Shown: positions 48,061 to 60,249, counted from the first letter of the stretch. The stretch is 64,000 bases of DNA from Pempheris klunzingeri (GCF_042242105.1 NC_092018.1:28142167-28206166), one strand, 5' to 3'. Program-made: numbers and translations. Notes: generated by a model not told the origin, from the letters alone.

Positions 48061-48066
48061 ATTAAA
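48061..48066 (+). terminator. Probable polyadenylation signal of kdm2b
   Basis: ATTAAA is followed by a T/G-rich stretch (GAGTCTTGTTTTCATTG), about 990 bp beyond the kdm2b stop. Confidence 0.4.
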
Positions 48067-48069
48067 AGA

Positions 48070-50484
48070 ATTTCATTTGTACCATCACTGAGTCTTGTTT
48101 TCATTGCCCTATTCTGATGCAAAGACGTCTTGTACGAATATTCCTGCCCCCCTCAGGATAAATGTAGTGGTTTGGTAAACACCAGCATGTGAGCGCACTG
48201 ATGAAAGCATTTGAAGCAGCCTCAGAGCAGCCAGCGCAGGTGTCTTAGAATTTAGAAAGAGGATTGAAGAGTTGATTTTTCTTGAATATATTTGGCCAGG
48301 AAACCAGAAAAAGACATAGAAAATACAGAACTACATGGCAAATAAGGTCAAATCAATCAAACTTACCTTCCAAATTTGTCAAGGGCCCCGATGACCAGGT
48401 TGGGAATTGATTTGAATATGAAGCGATGTATAATAAACAGTTAGTTTTTAAACAAAACCCATCAATGTTTGGTGTTCTCACCTTAAAAACGTCAGATCAT
48501 CAAAATAGTTGATGGTTTTGAGTTTATCAATTCGTGAACTGATCATTTCAGCTCTGATTATCACTTTTTCCAAGATACTACAGGGACACTGCTTGTGATG
48601 CATGATCATACAAAAACAGACTTTAATTAAAATCTTTAATTACCAAAATAAAAAGTTCAACATTCCCAAATACAAAGACCAAACCTTGCACACAATAACA
48701 CCCTCTCTAAAGGAAAAGTGCAGCCTGCTCCTGTTCATGATTGTAGGGGACATCTTTACTGTAATAGCAGCAGTGTTGACTTTGTGTGGGTACAATACAG
48801 AGTGCAGTACTCCTAAATGAGCAGGATTAGGGGGAAAGAAAACCAGGAAGCCCAGTTTTACAGGTGGAGGGGGTGAGGAGGAACATAACCAGTGTCATAC
48901 AGGTTCTCGTCATGCTCTGGTTCAAAAGGAGCAGGTAGTATAACAAGCAAACTTATGCTGATTAAACACATTTTAAACCACGGGACGGGAAAACAGAACT
49001 CTGATAATAAACTAACCCAACCCCAGGGGCATTTCAAGAATTTCATAGTACACAATTTAAATCAAATGGAAAAAAATATAGATATATACATCTCATATGG
49101 ATCAATATATGCAAATGTACATTAGCAAGTCATTATTTCTATATACTTTCTATACCACAGGTGTCAGTAAACTCGTAGCTATATCTTTGAATAGTTAGTT
49201 CAATACATTACTCCTACGTGAGAGAAAATCAACTAAAGCGTATTAAGACACTTCATTCCACTCCCAACAATATACAACAATAAAGAAAAATGAAAACATT
49301 CAGAGTTTCACATCCACGGTTCAGCGGGAAATCAGAAAGGATGGTTGGATGAGTTAGCACCAGTTTTTGTCTTTTGTCTCCACTAAGAAGTGCTGAGACA
49401 GGACAGAGGTGACAGCGGAGGTTAGCTATTGCCATTATGACAGACTTTGCATGACAATTTAAATGTGTAATGCATTACAATAAGTGCTTTTAAAGCAAAC
49501 CAAGTGAAATAATAAAACTGATAATGCATCAACTTCATCATTAATCACCAATATCCTCGAATCACACCGGAGCACCCGCTCATTTGTGGGCTGAGTAACA
49601 CCAAGTCTGATGTGAAAAGAATACACAAGCTCAGTGACGTCTAATTACATTTCTTTTTTTCTTTTTAAATCGACCTGAACAAAGTTTCGGCCTTTCTAAA
49701 CCCCATCAGTCAAGCTTAAGCTTGGACAAGTGTCTAAGTATTAGCAGAAGTGCTACCTCAGCCTGGTACTGAGGTAGCACTTCCTGGTCATAGTTAGCAG
49801 TGGGCTGTGAGCAGTGGTGCATTAACAGTGTGAACAAAGTGCTTTCTGTTAAAACGTGCTGAAGAATCAACAGGCACAGGCCGACCCACACAGCCGAGGG
49901 GAACAGTGGGTGAGAAGCATAAGGGCACGGCCCATTATTTGGCACCAGGTTCACTCAGCCCCTCTCTCCCCTGCGGTGGGGTTCAGTATGCATCTGTGTT
50001 ACTAAGATATGTAGTCACTTGCAGCAGTTGTATAGAGATGCTTTTCCGAAGACTCTGTAGCGCTGAGCGCCAGCTACAGTTTATAGGCAGATCTGAGGGT
50101 GATGAGTTGTGTTTAATGAGACTGCACGTGGCTAAATGCCACACATTCTTTGCTTTGAAAAACTGTAAGAAAACCAAAATAGACACTTAGGAATGAACAC
50201 AGATTAGAGATATGTTTACTTGAGGAATGACTCATAGGAAGGTTCGATCCTACGCTCTGCCCACTGGTAAAACTCAAGAGTCAAATTCAAAAGAAAAACA
50301 CATTTGTCATATATTTCAATGTGCAAATAATGTGAGAATTTAGGGAATACAAACATGTAACATCCACAAAATCTGTCTTTTGGGGATTTAAAGGATTATG
50401 AGCTGCATGGTTGTTTTAAGGTAGCCTACAGTCTCAGTCTGAGCTGCTCCTCTGAAGCAGGCGCTGCGGTGTTGCAGTGGTGCA
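48070..50484. other. Convergent interval between kdm2b and rnf34
   Basis: No exon is seen. Part must be rnf34 3' UTR. A fragment at about 48505-48565 (CAAAATAGTTGATGG, TGATCATTTCAGCTCTGAT) looks like one edge of the same teleost repeat found at 41.5 kb. Minus-strand ATTAAA candidates occur near 48622, but the true rnf34 end is unknown. Confidence 0.45.
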
Positions 50485-53400
50485 TTAGGACTTGAAGACA
50501 TGCACGGCCCTCACGACATACTGCCTGCAGATCGGGCACTCGTTCATCCTTTTGCCGCACTTTGTGCAGGTGACCATGTGACCGCACTCCAGGAGAACGC
50601 AGTCGATCATAGCGTCCATGCAGATCCTGCAGAGGTTGTCGTCGTGGATTGTCAGCGGACCCTTCTCTCCATCTGAAAGACGAGGAGAGGTGACTGGAAA
50701 TGAGAAGAAACTGCTTTGAGTGATAGGTCATGCACTCAAGGGGCAGCAAAATGCTCAGCAGCTTAATGAAACACCTCATCTTACCCAGTGCGCCTTATCT
50801 TGGTGAGGTCATGCTCATAAATGTCAGTGCCTCCTATGGCTACGTGTCAAGATGTTTCTATGACAACCATACAGTCTTCATCACGTACCAGTAAGAGAGT
50901 AAAAGGTGCACGCCTAACATGCTGCAGTTCTCACTATAATCAGCTTCACATGCCAAACACATGAATAGATGAGGGAGGGAGACTGAGCTCATGGTGGATC
51001 CATTTTTGACAAGTGAAAATGGATTATTTGAATTTCTGTCCTTGAATGGGGGAAAATAAACATTCAATTTTATCCTCAATAAAAGAGAGAATGTCATTCC
51101 ACTGGGAGGACCACATGTAGGAACGTCACACAACAGCAAGTTAGATACGGATGACATGGGGTTCATGGTGAATACGGATGTGGGATAGGGAGGAGAGGTG
51201 AGTCATCACAGATGGTACATGTGACCACGGTGGCGGGGAATCTGGAAGTCTTACCTCCGATGGCACCGTTGCAGATAGGAGGGGAAGGAGGGAAGGCCAC
51301 CACTTTGGTGTGGAGGAGCAAAGCAAGCAAGAGACATTTCAGCGTGACTTTGAATGGCCCTGCTTGTTATCAGTGCAACTCACTGCAAATTATTATTGTT
51401 GCCTGTAGTGTATAATGCAGAAGCAGCAGAGGAATTAAGTTTCTATGGTTAAAACAGGATGCGGTACCCACATCGAGGACAGTGACAGCTTACCTGTGGT
51501 TACAGTACTGCTCACATTTTCCACTGCAAGAAAAACAAATCTAGGTTACTATAGCAACTTTTTAGAGAAAGACATATTAGAATATAGCCTATCATCACCA
51601 TTCAGGAGATACATTCTGGAGTAAATCTAATTCATTTCAACATTTTACAGCCAACAACTGATACGAAACACATAAAATTTGCTCAGAGTGACAGACTTGA
51701 TACCCACATGATTTCCTGTTCTCCTCTGTCTCTCTGTAGAGTCTGCTGACGCGCTCCACCAGCTCCCACTTCTCACAGCACCCTGAATAGTTGACAAAGT
51801 TCCTGGCCAGGATCTCCTTCAGCTGCCTGACGGACAAGCCCTCGATGTCCCTCAAGCTGGAGATGTCTGAGAGAGACGCTCTGGCCCGACGCCGCGTCTG
51901 AGGACTCACCTGAGAGAGCAGGAGTCGACACAAGTTGAGGTTCCCATGACAAACTTGGCTGGTTAAAATTACCTTTATATTTGACTGTCTCATGCAAAAC
52001 AGTGAAATGGGGCTGTGTGTTGTGTTTAAGAGCGCAGTGCATCTTAATATTTCTTGTAATCAAAACTCTGTTTATTATGCATCATAAGGGGGCTTTATTA
52101 CCGTTTTGTGGGAAAAGCAGTTTCTGACTTAAATTTGAAGTGTATTGGGTACATTTGCAAGCACTGGAAAAAACGTCAAAAAGCGTGCATAGCAATATCT
52201 TCTGGTGTGGAATCTCTGGCCTATGAATTGTGTTTTCTCATTCAGATCCAGCCAAATAATTCTAAGAATTAGCATCTCATTTTCCCACCCTTATATTGCT
52301 TTCCTTGCACTCCAAAAGTTTCAAGACAAAATTATATAAAAGCTGCGTCACCAAGTATTTTTGCTCATACTCCAGTATCAACAATCGGTGACAGGACAGA
52401 AATTCATTTGTCAATACTTCACAAGGGAATGATTTCATGATGGCAGAAGTTTGATCAGTCAGAGATCAGGAGTCACCTCAGGAGTGTGTTCACTGGGGTC
52501 CAGGTTGAGGAGAGACACCGATGTAGCATCACCTATATCCTGCAACACAACAGCAGCAACAATGACAAACATTAGTGTGCAACACTTGCACCAAACAGGC
52601 CAGTTAACTGAGGATTAGGGTTACTCCCTCTTTAGCCTGCTCAGTGATACCTCAGGAATAAAGTCTCATATCCTCCATTCATTAGAAGCCTACTGCTCCC
52701 TAGAGAGGCCAACCGTGAGTATTATGGTGGATCCTGGCTGCTTGGAGCAGAGCCCTCTTACCAGTGCCAGGTGTGGCACTTCTTATTCTGTTTTACTTTT
52801 AGCTTCTCTGATTTCAAACCCTGATCAGCTTCTTTTTAGTTGGCCCGACAAATTGTAGTAAAACTGACAAAAGGACAAAAAAAAAAATTAAGCTCTCTTC
52901 ATCAATTTGTTTCTATATTTGCCTTTGGTGACATGTCAACTGGTTTCCAAGGACTTGTTCATGGCAGCTCAACAAATAGTTTGCCTGAAGTGATGACATG
53001 ATGTACAAAGATCTGCACAATTAGCCAAGAGACCTGTGGAAAAGTACAAGTGTGGACTTTCTCTTTCACTGGTCAGGTTAATTATTCTATCTGCCTACGA
53101 AGTTCAGAAGAAACAAGAGGAGCCACGTGATGACTGTTTAGAAACTGAGAGGCTACTACACACACTGTGCCTGTGGAAATCGTCACAAGGATATGGCTGT
53201 TGTGTGGTGTTGTTAAAAACCATACATGGTTTGAGGCCAGTCCTGACCTGGTTGGTATCAGAGCTATCACTCCTGCTGAGCGGCTCCTCCTGAGAGGCGA
53301 CGAAAGTTGAGAGCTCTGAGGCAGACTGCGTAGTAGAGGGGGTCGGCGTATACAGGGAACGCGAGTGGAGGCTGCTCGTGTCGTGGTCCTCCTCTTCCTC

Positions 53401-55251
53401 GATGCCTTGGTGACAGAGCACCAAGTCCACCAGGTCTTCTTTTTCCCGGCAGGTATCGGTGGGGATGTTGCGGAGCAGCAAGTACTGTCGCAGGTCCCTG
53501 ACTCGTAGGCGCATGAGCCGCGGCCGCTGAAAGGCTGTTGCCTTCAACAAATGACATGTGGCACAAATGCGCAGATTCTCCTGAAGCACGGAGCACAGAG
53601 AGCAGAAGCTCTTCTTGCAGTCGCAGCAAATATACTACAGAAACAGAGAGGGAAAAGAACCAGATGATGGAAATGAGGCTATTTGGGGTTTATGCACAAT
53701 TTCTACCAAGTGCTACTGCCAAAACTCCCTCATAAAAAAAACACGCTGCATTTGACACAAAAATGTGGCTACAATTATTTTTTTAACTGTATTTTTAAAT
53801 TTCAACATTAAATTTTCATATGACATAAAAATGTGGAAAACAGAAAGTGGAGAGAAGACATTAAGAAATTATTGTAAAGCATATCAATGCCAATAGACCT
53901 TTCCTGCATTTTTCAATGGCACACATCTGCTCTACCTCTCCAGGCACGGAGACAGGAGGCAGCTCATTTCTTTTAAGTGACAAACATCAAACAGTAATAA
54001 ATGCAAGATGTGGGATTCAGCTGGCACGGTGAGCGACAGGAGCGCCGGGTTCAGACAGAACGAGACCCTGAGCCATACATGAACATGAGCACCCAGTATA
54101 TGATATCACAGGCCAAGCGTGTTGTCGATCTGTCTCTGCGATTACCCCCCACAGCTCTTTAGAAAACGGTTGTCACTTCTGCTCCTGCTCTCCTTTTAAA
54201 AATTTGTTTTCTGCCTATATGGACTTAATTATAATCTTGATTTCAGATTAGATATTTTAAAACTGCAGACGTGAAAATGAGCATAAAACACATGCACTCT
54301 ATTTGCATGCCAAAAACTAGATGACTTTGCACGGCCATGTATAGTAAGTAATTAATACTTCTGTAAAATATAATCATCTTACATCCACCTCTGCTTCTAC
54401 AAAAGGACCTTTCCCCTTCTCATAATGCTAGTAGACAAATTAACATGTCCTGGAAATCCAGATACCCACCTTCCTCCTGAAGACTGAGAAGGCCTGACCA
54501 CAGGCCTTGCATACAAGACTGGGACTTCCTGAGCTGGTGGGCGGGTATGTAGAGTATCCCGCACTGGGTGCAAATCTGAAGGGTCCAGCACCGGCCCCAA
54601 ACCCTGGCTGCTGGCCTCTGACGGCCCCAGTACCCATGACTTCATTCAGCAGACCACAGCATGAAGCCCACATGGAGGAGGCCCCTGCCTGACAGTCACA
54701 AAACACCTTCACTTCAGTATGTCCTGTCTTCACATTCACCTGGTTGATGTTACTGACTGAACAATACACAGGAGTGGGTACACCTCTATCAGCGTCACTT
54801 ATGCTCACGCCATGTGTTCTGGTTACCAGAGAAACCACATATGGGTGCCTATTAAGAGATGACAACAGCCTTCACCCTCAGTGCTGGTTTGACACAATAA
54901 GGCACAGGCTGTGCAGACAGAGAGAGCGAGCTGTCAAAACACTGTCACAACACAATTAGCTCAGCTAGCTACTTAACATATTCTCGACAACTAATTTACG
55001 TTGATGTCGCCCGAAAACCGAACATAACTCAAACAAATTTACCTTAACAATTTCGTGTTTAACATAACTGTCAAGCGGTTGTTTAGAGACCGTTATCAGA
55101 CAATACAACCGTTTTTTTGACAGTTATCTAGCACAGGCTAACGTAACGTCATGAAGCTAGCGTTAGCTAACGCTAGCTAGCTGCTGCTAGTGACAATCTC
55201 AGCACAGCTAACATCGGAACAGAGGTTATGTACAGAAAACTGCACCTTCAT
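50485..55251 (-). CDS. rnf34: E3 ubiquitin ligase RNF34, 8 coding exons
   Basis: RNF34 is a RING-type E3 ligase acting on caspase-8/10, p53 and other targets, attached to membranes through its N-terminus. Exons from 5' to 3': 55251-55246 (Met-Lys only), 54688-54470, 53634-53248, 52539-52477, 51909-51708, 51523-51494, 51302-51255, 50672-50485. They join in phase to 380 residues. Features: N-terminus [20 protein letters not shown] nearly identical to human; FYVE-like zinc finger about 62-110 ([30 protein letters not shown]); SAP-like segment ([16 protein letters not shown]); second SAP-like segment ([19 protein letters not shown]); C-terminal RING about 333-368 ([25 protein letters not shown]); and the conserved end [10 protein letters not shown]. 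The 30-nt and 48-nt exons (encoding [10 protein letters not shown] and [15 protein letters not shown]) keep phase 1 on both sides and could be skipped without frameshift. The donor at 51708 (CAT/gtgggt) is inferred from phase. Confidence 0.94.
54957..54975. promoter_or_regulatory. GCTAGCT-type motif near rnf34 promoter
   Basis: AGCTCAGCTAGCTACTTAA lies in intron 1, about 275 bp downstream of the rnf34 start codon. It is related to the palindrome at 55155 and to motifs near the kdm2b start. Confidence 0.35.
55155..55178. promoter_or_regulatory. Perfect 24-bp palindrome in the 5' intron of rnf34
   Basis: Positions 55155-55178 read identically on both strands. The left half is AGCTAGCGTTAG and the right half is its reverse complement. 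It lies about 70 bp from the rnf34 ATG on the downstream (intron 1) side and is followed by CTAGCTGCTGCTAG. Function is unknown; TTAGCTAACGCTAGC-like strings are frequent near fish transcription starts in my experience. Confidence 0.6.
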
Positions 55252-56328
55252 TGCAGCTCCGGCGTGTCTACTGTGAAGGAACAGATTGACGAAGTAACCA
55301 TTGCAGTAAGGAGCGTCACTTATTTATCTGAACAGCCTGAATGCGTCTTAAAGTGATGACAGCAACGACCGGGCCACGGGCATTAGTACTGCTGCTGCTG
55401 CTGCTTCTTCTTGCCATAGCCTGCTGCGGCAGCCTGCACGCAGCGACATGGTGTTGCTGCCCCCCACAGGTCATATGTGGAAATGCATGTGCTCAAATGT
55501 ACAGTTATGAAGGTTGAAAGCACCATTTGGGAGACTGAGGTCATGCCCTCTGTATTTTTTTCTGGCAATTTAGAGGTAATTGAGACTGAGGGTCTGGTCT
55601 GGCCTAATTTCTAATTCATCTGTCACCACTTAAACTATTGTTTAAACGCTGCTATAGCAGCAGGGAACTGCTAAAAAGTGGCATTGGCGGAATCAATGCT
55701 AGACTCATGGATCTACACGATTGACATACAACTACAGACTCAAAAAACTACTTCAATATGCCATGTCTGTTGGACAGAGCAAATGTGTTGAGTGGAAGTC
55801 ATCCAATTAGTTGCCTGTTTTGTAGATTTTATGATTAAAAAAAATCTATATACTGTAGGCCTATTTGTCCCATGTTTGATGTCTACAGGCCAGACACTTT
55901 CACTTTGCTTTTCACAAACGTAACAGTGGAATAAAATCAGTGGAAAGTACTGACTGCCAGTGTACGGTTTTTGTCTGACACTCTTCAGGTCATTAAAATG
56001 CACTTGTCTGATAATCTAACTCTTTAAATTGTTATAGAGGGGAAAACAAAAGCCAATGTTTTAAAATAAATCTTATTTTTAATGGTCAGATTTTATATAG
56101 GCCTACATAGTTATCCTCCAAGTACTTTAACCATGATTATGTCTATAAAAACTGTTTTTATATGCACTTTAATAAGCTGCCTGTCATGTGACTTCCGCTC
56201 CGGCTCCCTCCCTGTGAGCGCGCCAATAACAAACGTCTCCACTTGATGACGTTGCCGACGCGTCACCTTGTTTTGACTTTGAGCGCGTCCGTCAAACTCC
56301 AAAAAACTGCATTTAATACGGTGTAACG
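55252..56328. promoter_or_regulatory. Divergent promoter interval of rnf34 and the c5orf34 homologue
   Basis: About 1.08 kb separate the two divergent start codons. Close to the plus-strand ATG are CCAAT (in GCGCCAATAAC, about 56221) and TGACGTTG / GCGTCACC motifs (about 56247-56266), which fit CCAAT-box and CRE/ATF sites. A (CTG/CTT)n run is at 55389-55410. No extra exon is seen. Confidence 0.5.
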
Positions 56329-59122
56329 ATGGAAAGCAACGCCAGTGTCAGTCTGATGATCTTGTACGAGGATGAGTCGGTGGATGTTCACTACGGAAAC
56401 GGGGCCCGGTTGCAGCTCTCGTCTTGTGGCTGCGAATTCACGCTGGTAAAAGCCAGAGACCCCCACGGACACCCTCTGCAGCCCCCACAGAGAGTCCGAC
56501 AGAGGACGAGGTTCACCATCAGCACGTATAAGGTGAAGTATGACTTAAGCCTTCCTTCATGAAGGGGTTAATGGTTTGTTAGTCCCAGTCTGTGCCTCTG
56601 GTGTATGTATTTAGGCTCACATTGGACCCACAGGCTGCTGTTTGCTGGGATAAATGCACACAGATTATCCTCTGCAGGATGAGTAGAGTCCAATTGTATT
56701 CAACATTATAATGTCACTTTACAGGAACTGCTGATGGCTGCACTGGCATTTAGGAATAAATATGCAAGTCGACCATATCTGCCGGAGGAGCTCATCCCCA
56801 CTGACCAGAGGAAGGTACCAAGAGCTCTTTATTTGTACCTTACTAACTCATGTTTGAGAATTTATCTCCGCATTTCATCCTACAGCCTTTTTACAGCATC
56901 GACTCAGACGTGCAGTGGCCCGAGCTGTCCTCCTGTGATGCTGAGCTCGGACCCGGAGGCGAGACCATCGTCAGGTCGGAGGAGGGACGAGCTGTGCTGA
57001 TTCTGTCGCCCTCAGGTGAAGAATTGTACGTGGAGTTCACATGCAGCCTCAGTCGTATTCAGAATCAGCCCCACGACACGCAGGGTTTTATTAGAGACTC
57101 CGACAGCATCCCAGGCACTCAGCAGCAGCAGCAGCAGCAGAATGTAAGCAATCTGATCTGTCAGACCATCGATTACGACACCAAAGGGGTTCATCAAGGA
57201 AGAGGAAGCAGAAGGAATGAGTCCATCAGGTCACGGTCCTGTTCTCCTCGGATTACCAGCACAGCTCAGCCGAAGGTAACACCTCTTACTAATATATCTG
57301 AGCTTATATCACAGCTTTGATTTTAAATATTTCTCTTCCCTTCCCAGCCAGAGGAGATGTACCAATCCACCACAGTGGTCCAGCATCACTCCTGCTGTGC
57401 TGTCGCCCCCATCTGGTGCTACCCCCTCTCCTTGGCCCGCCATCACTGGACGGCCCGTCTCTCCAACCCTGAAGATGTCGGCACCAGCGACCTCACCCAG
57501 GAACACAGGAGGATAAAGATGTCAGACGTATCCAGCGTAGAGAGACGGTCTCACCTCCCACAGGCGCTGCCTCTCACATGTCCATCACCTCACTGGCACA
57601 GGTTGTAAGATCAGCTGACTGGAGTAGACGTGAAGCTCCATTTGACAGTGTTCATTTACTGATTTAAGCTTCCTCACTCGTGCATTTAAGGTGGAAGGTT
57701 AAAGACCCCCTGGCAACCAAGGAACATGCAGACGAAGATCTTCCAACAGAGCCGATCAAAGTGATCTGGTGTCAAGGGGTCACCTACAGGTTGGTGCAGA
57801 GGATCCTTTCTTTAAGGATCTTCGACATTTTGTGTTTCAAGACTTGGAATAAGAATATAAGCCTCCAAAAGAACATTTGAAGTGCATAGTTTAGACTTAA
57901 AGCTACTTGTAACAGGTGCTTTGTAACTGGTGGCTGTCTCCTGTGTAGGATACTGAGTGGCGTCGTCTCAGTCATAGAGGTCTCCCCAGGAGATGGATCA
58001 GTCATCCGGTCTAACGGCGTCCTTAACACTTATTTTACCCATCGCAGACCAGAGCTCCTCTCAGGGCGGGTACATTTCAGCTTCTCACCACAGAGATGTC
58101 ATAAAATCTAATCTGCTATATTTAAAATAGCACTGGAGCAAAAATACAAGCACTCAGCTATCTGTCCATCTCACAGGTGAAAGAGATAACATACCACCTG
58201 AACAACCTTCCCCCTGACGTACCTGGACAGCCGTACTCTATATGCTCTGTTGTGAGTCGTGCAAGCAGGTACGCCACTGCTTCATCACACCACGTCTAAC
58301 TGAAAAAAAAATAAAAATCTTCTTCATGTCACCGGTTGCTGACCCATCACTTCGCTCTTTTACAGGATTCTCGCTTGCTACAACGAGGCCAAGCAATCAC
58401 TGAAGCTCCCCGCCGCGGCCAGCTGCTTGCAAGAGGTCAAAGAAGTAGTCCCTGCTGATTTTACTACAACTGTTGGTATCTACAGTATTAATACAGCGCT
58501 CACGCTTCTAAATTGATTATAATTTTGTTCCCAGGGCAGTCATGTTTCTAAACCGGCCATGATTGAAGAAAATGTGTCCAATCCTGTATCTGTTGAGCCT
58601 CACATGAATGTCACACAGACAGTAGAGAGTCGGTGAGTTCTGTTTTTCTGATCACTCCATTGGTATTATATCATTGAAAGCTGAGCAACTTGTAAATGAT
58701 GTTGTATTACTTTCTATTCAATTTAGGTCAGATCTTGTCGCTGCAGAACTGGAGAAGATAAGACGATTCAACTGTATCCTGAACCAGTGGGATGACTGAG
58801 TGGCTGTAGACGTTAGAATATTGCAAAATTCCTGTGTTATATTATAACATCGCCTGGTATTGTAGTTACAAGTACCGACACTGTACATAGACAATGCTAT
58901 GGAAGGATGGTGTGTGTGCTCTTTAACGTCCCGCACCCAGTTCTGCTGGAGAACAACCACATGTTAAGGAGTGAGAGAGGATGTGCAGGAGCGGAGGGGA
59001 GCTCTGCAGAGGAGGTGGCCCATGAAGCAGTGAGTGAGAGCTGCATCGCTGAAGCTCTTCAGAGAACATCCAAGGCCATAAAGGACATCGATGCTTTCAT
59101 ATCCGCAGCCACACTGAGCTAA
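56329..59122 (+). CDS. c5orf34: C5orf34 homologue, 11 exons, internally short
   Basis: The protein family is uncharacterised biochemically; I recognise it from human C5orf34. Exons: 56329-56532, 56725-56814, 56886-57275, 57348-57601, 57691-57789, 57949-58069, 58177-58268, 58366-58435, 58535-58632, 58727-58773, 58941-59122; they join in phase to 548 residues (human 638). Matching blocks: [20 protein letters not shown] and [12 protein letters not shown] at the N-terminus, [87 protein letters not shown], then [11 protein letters not shown] and LLENNHML near the C-terminus. A polyglutamine run is encoded at 57121-57141. The human segment between the ILxxC helix and the AAELEKI block (an extra beta-rich domain of roughly 100-120 residues) has no counterpart: the intron there is only 99 bp. 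AATAAA is at 59194. Confidence 0.9.
57118..57141 (+). repeat. In-frame CAG repeat (polyglutamine)
   Basis: Seven CAG codons in exon 3 of the c5orf34 homologue. Human C5orf34 has no such run as far as I recall. Confidence 0.85.
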
Positions 59123-59193
59123 AAGAGAAGAAGAAGAAGAAACCTCACTGTCTGACTGTTGTGGCTTCAGGTATATACAGCTGTTATGTGTGA

Positions 59194-59199
59194 AATAAA
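59194..59199 (+). terminator. Polyadenylation signal of the c5orf34 homologue
   Basis: AATAAA lies 72 bp after the stop codon and is followed by a T-rich downstream element. Confidence 0.7.
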
Positions 59200-60150
59200 G
59201 ATTTTTCTTTATGTTAATGCTGGTAGATGGATTTTTATTGCTTGATTTGAGATTTTAAGTGCAATTCTATTTAACTAATAACTGCCAAAAATACAAACAA
59301 ATACAAAAGTATCATGAAATGTTGGTTGCTAATCACCAAGTCTTTGTCACCACACAGTCCCTCCCTGTCAGGGCCACAGATAAGAGCTTGCAATGGTGCA
59401 AAATGACTTTTACACCATGTTTTCTCCTCCTCCACCCATGATAAATTGTGGTTATAATGTACAAGATGCGACTCATTTAAAAAAAAAAAGCCTCAGTGTG
59501 ACACAGTTTTCGCTATTTCTGGATTATAAACTCGGTGTTAATGTAGGTCACTACTCAAACTCGGCTGTGATCTTGCATTCAACCATAGTTTCAGGTGCAA
59601 TATGTAGGCCTACATAGGACTCTATTTTTGATTTTTCAAAAATAACATCATTGAACATAACTTTTACTCTTTAATGTCAAGTGGTGCTTTTAATGTCTCA
59701 GTAAATTACAGCTGAAAAGAAGGCAACAGCTGGAGAGAGCTGTACCTGTATCTTTATAAAGTGGTGATATTAGTGCTGTCTCCCAATACCAAAGTCAGTA
59801 ATGGGGCTTTTATTCATCTGCATTTCATGATTAAACCAGACACATGGTTTTAGTTATCTAGCTATCTAGTATCTAGTTATTTATTAGATATTATTATCCT
59901 TTATAATTGGAACTTAACGTGCTTGTTATAGTATGTATTTGTTAATGATTGATTGCACTTGATGACTATCAGAGGTTTGCATATATTAAAGGTGCATGAA
60001 CAAACAAATTCACTGCAACCGTCAGAGTTTATATCATAATTTTAAATGAATCAATAATTATTCATGCATTTCATTTCATTGTGGGTTTTACAGTCTTTGA
60101 ATCATGCTAAGCAGACAGCACTTCTTTTTTCACTCAGTGAAGAGCCAAAT
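59200..60150. other. Short gene-free interval before the FYB-like gene
   Basis: AT-rich sequence without supported exons. TCTAGTATCTAGT-like short repeats occur near 59860-59880. Confidence 0.5.
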
Positions 60151-60249
60151 ACTTCCTTTGTAGGAGGACCATTTTTATATAGTGGCTGTATCACACAGTC
60201 TGTGGCCTCACATGCTTAAACACCCCAACACACCACAGTCAAAGATCAG
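60151..60249 (+). promoter_or_regulatory. Core promoter and non-coding first exon of the FYB-like gene
   Basis: ACTTCCTTTG (an ETS-type site read on the minus strand as AGGAAGT) lies at 60151-60160. A TATA-like TTTTATATAG is at 60173-60182. A probable short non-coding first exon ends at 60249 with the strong donor CAG/gtaagt. The next exon begins at 60471 after TTCTGTATAG, 27 bp before the ATG. The ETS-TATA arrangement fits a blood-cell gene; this is inferred from sequence only. Confidence 0.5.

Noticed and set aside
49750-49800. Inverted repeat AGTGCTACCTCAG / CTGAGGTAGCACT resembling a let-7-type miRNA hairpin
   Set aside because: The arms (about 49748-49760 and 49767-49783) form a very short stem with a small loop, and neither arm continues as a let-7 mature sequence, so no miRNA call is made.
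54440-54865. Extended rnf34 N-terminus starting at 54865 ([11 protein letters not shown])
   Set aside because: The homologous proteins start MKAGA. A two-codon first exon ATG AAG with a good donor exists at 55246-55251 and a clean acceptor at 54689.
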